Assembly: GCA_017992575.1 (NCBI GenBank)
Contig: JAGOOJ010000035.1
Span: 1 to 6,299, forward strand
Length of the DNA: 6,299 nucleotides
Direction of reading: 5' to 3'
Origin: Candidatus Moraniibacteriota bacterium
GTDB taxonomy: Bacteria; Patescibacteriota; Minisyncoccia; Moranbacterales; UBA1568
Position 1 is the first letter of the stretch, and the number at the start of each line of letters is the position of its first letter. A program made the position numbers and the translations under genes. A model generated the notes under the pieces. The model was not told the origin of the DNA. It searched no databases and saw only the letters and a list, made by a program, of their open reading frames with translations. Below, piece by piece: positions 5,259 to 6,299 of the stretch.

Positions 5259-6194
5259 ATGACATGGGCGCTCGTAGCACTTTTCGGATATTTTTTTAAT
5301 GCCATTTCAGCGGTTTTTGATAAATACCTGCTTTCTGATCGCATACCTACTCCAGCAGTGTATGCTTTTTTTGTCTCTCTTTTCAGTCTTTTTGCTCTCG
5401 GTTTTGTTCCTTTTGGATTTCAGTTCGAAGATATGCGAACGACGGGGATCCTTTTGGTATCAGGAATGCTCTTCGTCTATGGGCTGGTTGCTTTTTATCA
5501 GGCCGTGAAACAGCATGAAGTTTCACGAGTAGCTCCTTTGGTTGGAACCATTGTGTCGCTTGTTGCCTTTTTGGCAGTTTTTTTCCCGGGAGTTTCTGGT
5601 GAAGCTCATATGAGTGTCTGGTATATCGCTGCTCTTATTCTGCTTATCGTAGGAGGATTGCTCATATCATTTGATCTCCCGCTTCGACGGGGAGAGCATA
5701 TTTCTCGATATGTTTTTATTGCCGGAGTATTGATGGGTCTGTCATTTCTTTTTTTGAAAGAAGGCTATGCGTATGCAAACTTTCAGACTGGACTGGTGTG
5801 GTCTCGTCTGGGGATGACCTTAGCGGGGTTTACACTCCTTTTGGTCCCTCAATTTCGTCAGCAAATTTTTGCCCAGTTCCAGGGATTCTCCCATCGATCA
5901 TCACGAGCAACCAGTACTGGGTTTCTCTTTATCCTCAATAAAGTGACGGCCGGTATTGCTTCGTTGCTTATTGCCTATGCCATATCTTTAGGGTCAGTTT
6001 CTTTTGTTCAAGCCCTTTCTGGGATGCAGTATGTTTTTATTCTTGTTTTGATGATTCCTCTTTCGTTTCGATTTCCAGGAATATTCGGCGAAAAACTTCA
6101 TTTTTGGGATTGGTTTCAAAAAGCCGTCGCGATTCTCATCATTGGCTGGGGTCTCTGGCTGGCTACGGTAAGCGGTGTTTCGCTTTTATTTTGA
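5259..6194 (+). CDS. EamA/DMT-superfamily transporter
   Basis: This 311-residue integral membrane protein has ten predictable hydrophobic segments (about 2-22, 32-51, 62-82, 90-110, 119-138, 150-168, 177-196, 220-243, 248-272, 286-308), arranged as two five-helix halves typical of drug/metabolite transporters with two EamA domains. The first helix WALVALFGYFFNAISAVFDK resembles EamA helix 1. The end of the first half (AVKQHEVSRVAPLVGTIVS, 82-100) and of the second (YAISLGSVSFVQALSGMQYV, 240-259) match the family pattern in which a small-residue helix follows the 'A...' loop. Substrates in this superfamily range from amino acids and nucleotide sugars to drugs and cannot be told here. It ends in tandem stops, TGA then TAA. 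No clear Shine-Dalgarno precedes ATG 5259; AAAAAGAA lies just upstream. Confidence 0.85.
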   Translation: MTWALVALFGYFFNAISAVFDKYLLSDRIPTPAVYAFFVSLFSLFALGFVPFGFQFEDMRTTGILLVSGMLFVYGLVAFYQAVKQHEVSRVAPLVGTIVSLVAFLAVFFPGVSGEAHMSVWYIAALILLIVGGLLISFDLPLRRGEHISRYVFIAGVLMGLSFLFLKEGYAYANFQTGLVWSRLGMTLAGFTLLLVPQFRQQIFAQFQGFSHRSSRATSTGFLFILNKVTAGIASLLIAYAISLGSVSFVQALSGMQYVFILVLMIPLSFRFPGIFGEKLHFWDWFQKAVAILIIGWGLWLATVSGVSLLF

Positions 6195-6210
6195 TAAAGG
6201 GTATTGTAGT

Positions 6211-6299
6211 ATGAAAATCTTTTTTAAAAAATTAGGACAAGTGGTGTTAGGGCTGGTGCTGGTAGCCCTTCTTTTGTTCGGGTACTTTAATCTTCCGGG
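6211..6299 (+). CDS. N-terminus of a membrane or secreted protein (3' end outside window)
   Basis: ATG 6211 opens a frame that runs off the window after 29 full codons. The peptide starts MKIFFKKLGQ, followed by a strongly hydrophobic stretch VVLGLVLVALLLFGYF (11-26) and NLP, the profile of a signal anchor or signal peptide with a basic n-region. AAAGGG (6196-6201) lies 9 nt upstream as a possible ribosome binding site, and the gene begins 16 nt after the DMT stop, suggesting the same transcript. The visible part is too short to name; a hydrophobic start ending in 'NLPG' reminds me of some signal-peptidase-like CPR proteins, but this is only a guess. Confidence 0.6.
   Translation, partial: MKIFFKKLGQVVLGLVLVALLLFGYFNLP

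Noticed and set aside
1..6299. Search for CRISPR arrays, tRNA/rRNA genes, insertion sequences and defence-type gene clusters
   Set aside because: No regularly spaced repeats, cloverleaf-like sequences, transposase motifs or nuclease/toxin-antitoxin genes were seen on either strand.

Overview
The window reads almost entirely on the plus strand: seven genes, two of them cut by the window edges, with very little intergenic DNA. In order they are the 3' end of mnmA (tRNA 2-thiouridylase), a MutY-type adenine DNA glycosylase, an AI-2E-family (PerM/YdiK-like) membrane protein, lgt (prolipoprotein diacylglyceryl transferase), two neighbouring paralogous membrane-anchored lysozyme-like proteins, an EamA/DMT-family transporter, and the first 29 codons of a protein that begins with a membrane segment or signal peptide.

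Organism: a bacterium using TAG and TGA as normal stops; no in-frame TGA interrupts a conserved domain. The compact layout, the divergent MutY (WDTN instead of DGN, a variant FeS-cysteine spacing, an unusual C-terminal domain) and the Cys-rich lysozyme-like family resemble what I remember of Candidate Phyla Radiation (Patescibacteria) genomes such as Parcubacteria and Moranbacteria. This is an inference from protein style; the window holds no rRNA or other phylogenetic marker.

Layout: 1-1292 is tRNA modification and DNA repair (mnmA and mutY, 8 nt apart). 1334-3234 holds two integral membrane proteins (AI-2E-like and lgt, 5 nt apart). 3277-5194 holds the two lysozyme-like paralogues. A convincing Rho-independent terminator (4266-4296) and an extended -10 promoter (4299-4327) lie between them, so the second copy is probably expressed separately. 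5259-6194 is the DMT transporter, behind a TATAAT box that overlaps a small inverted repeat. From 6211 a new membrane or secreted protein begins and runs off the window.

Functional links: lgt and the two lysozyme-like proteins act at the cytoplasmic membrane and cell envelope; the mnmA-mutY pair is housekeeping. No mobile element, CRISPR array, tRNA or rRNA is visible and no stretch above 300 bases lacks a gene. I do not see a defence island or complex new system. The most interesting material is the pair of lysozyme-like paralogues, which keep one glutamate and four cysteines at identical spacing, and a 10-base sequence repeated at exactly the same distance after both of their stop codons.
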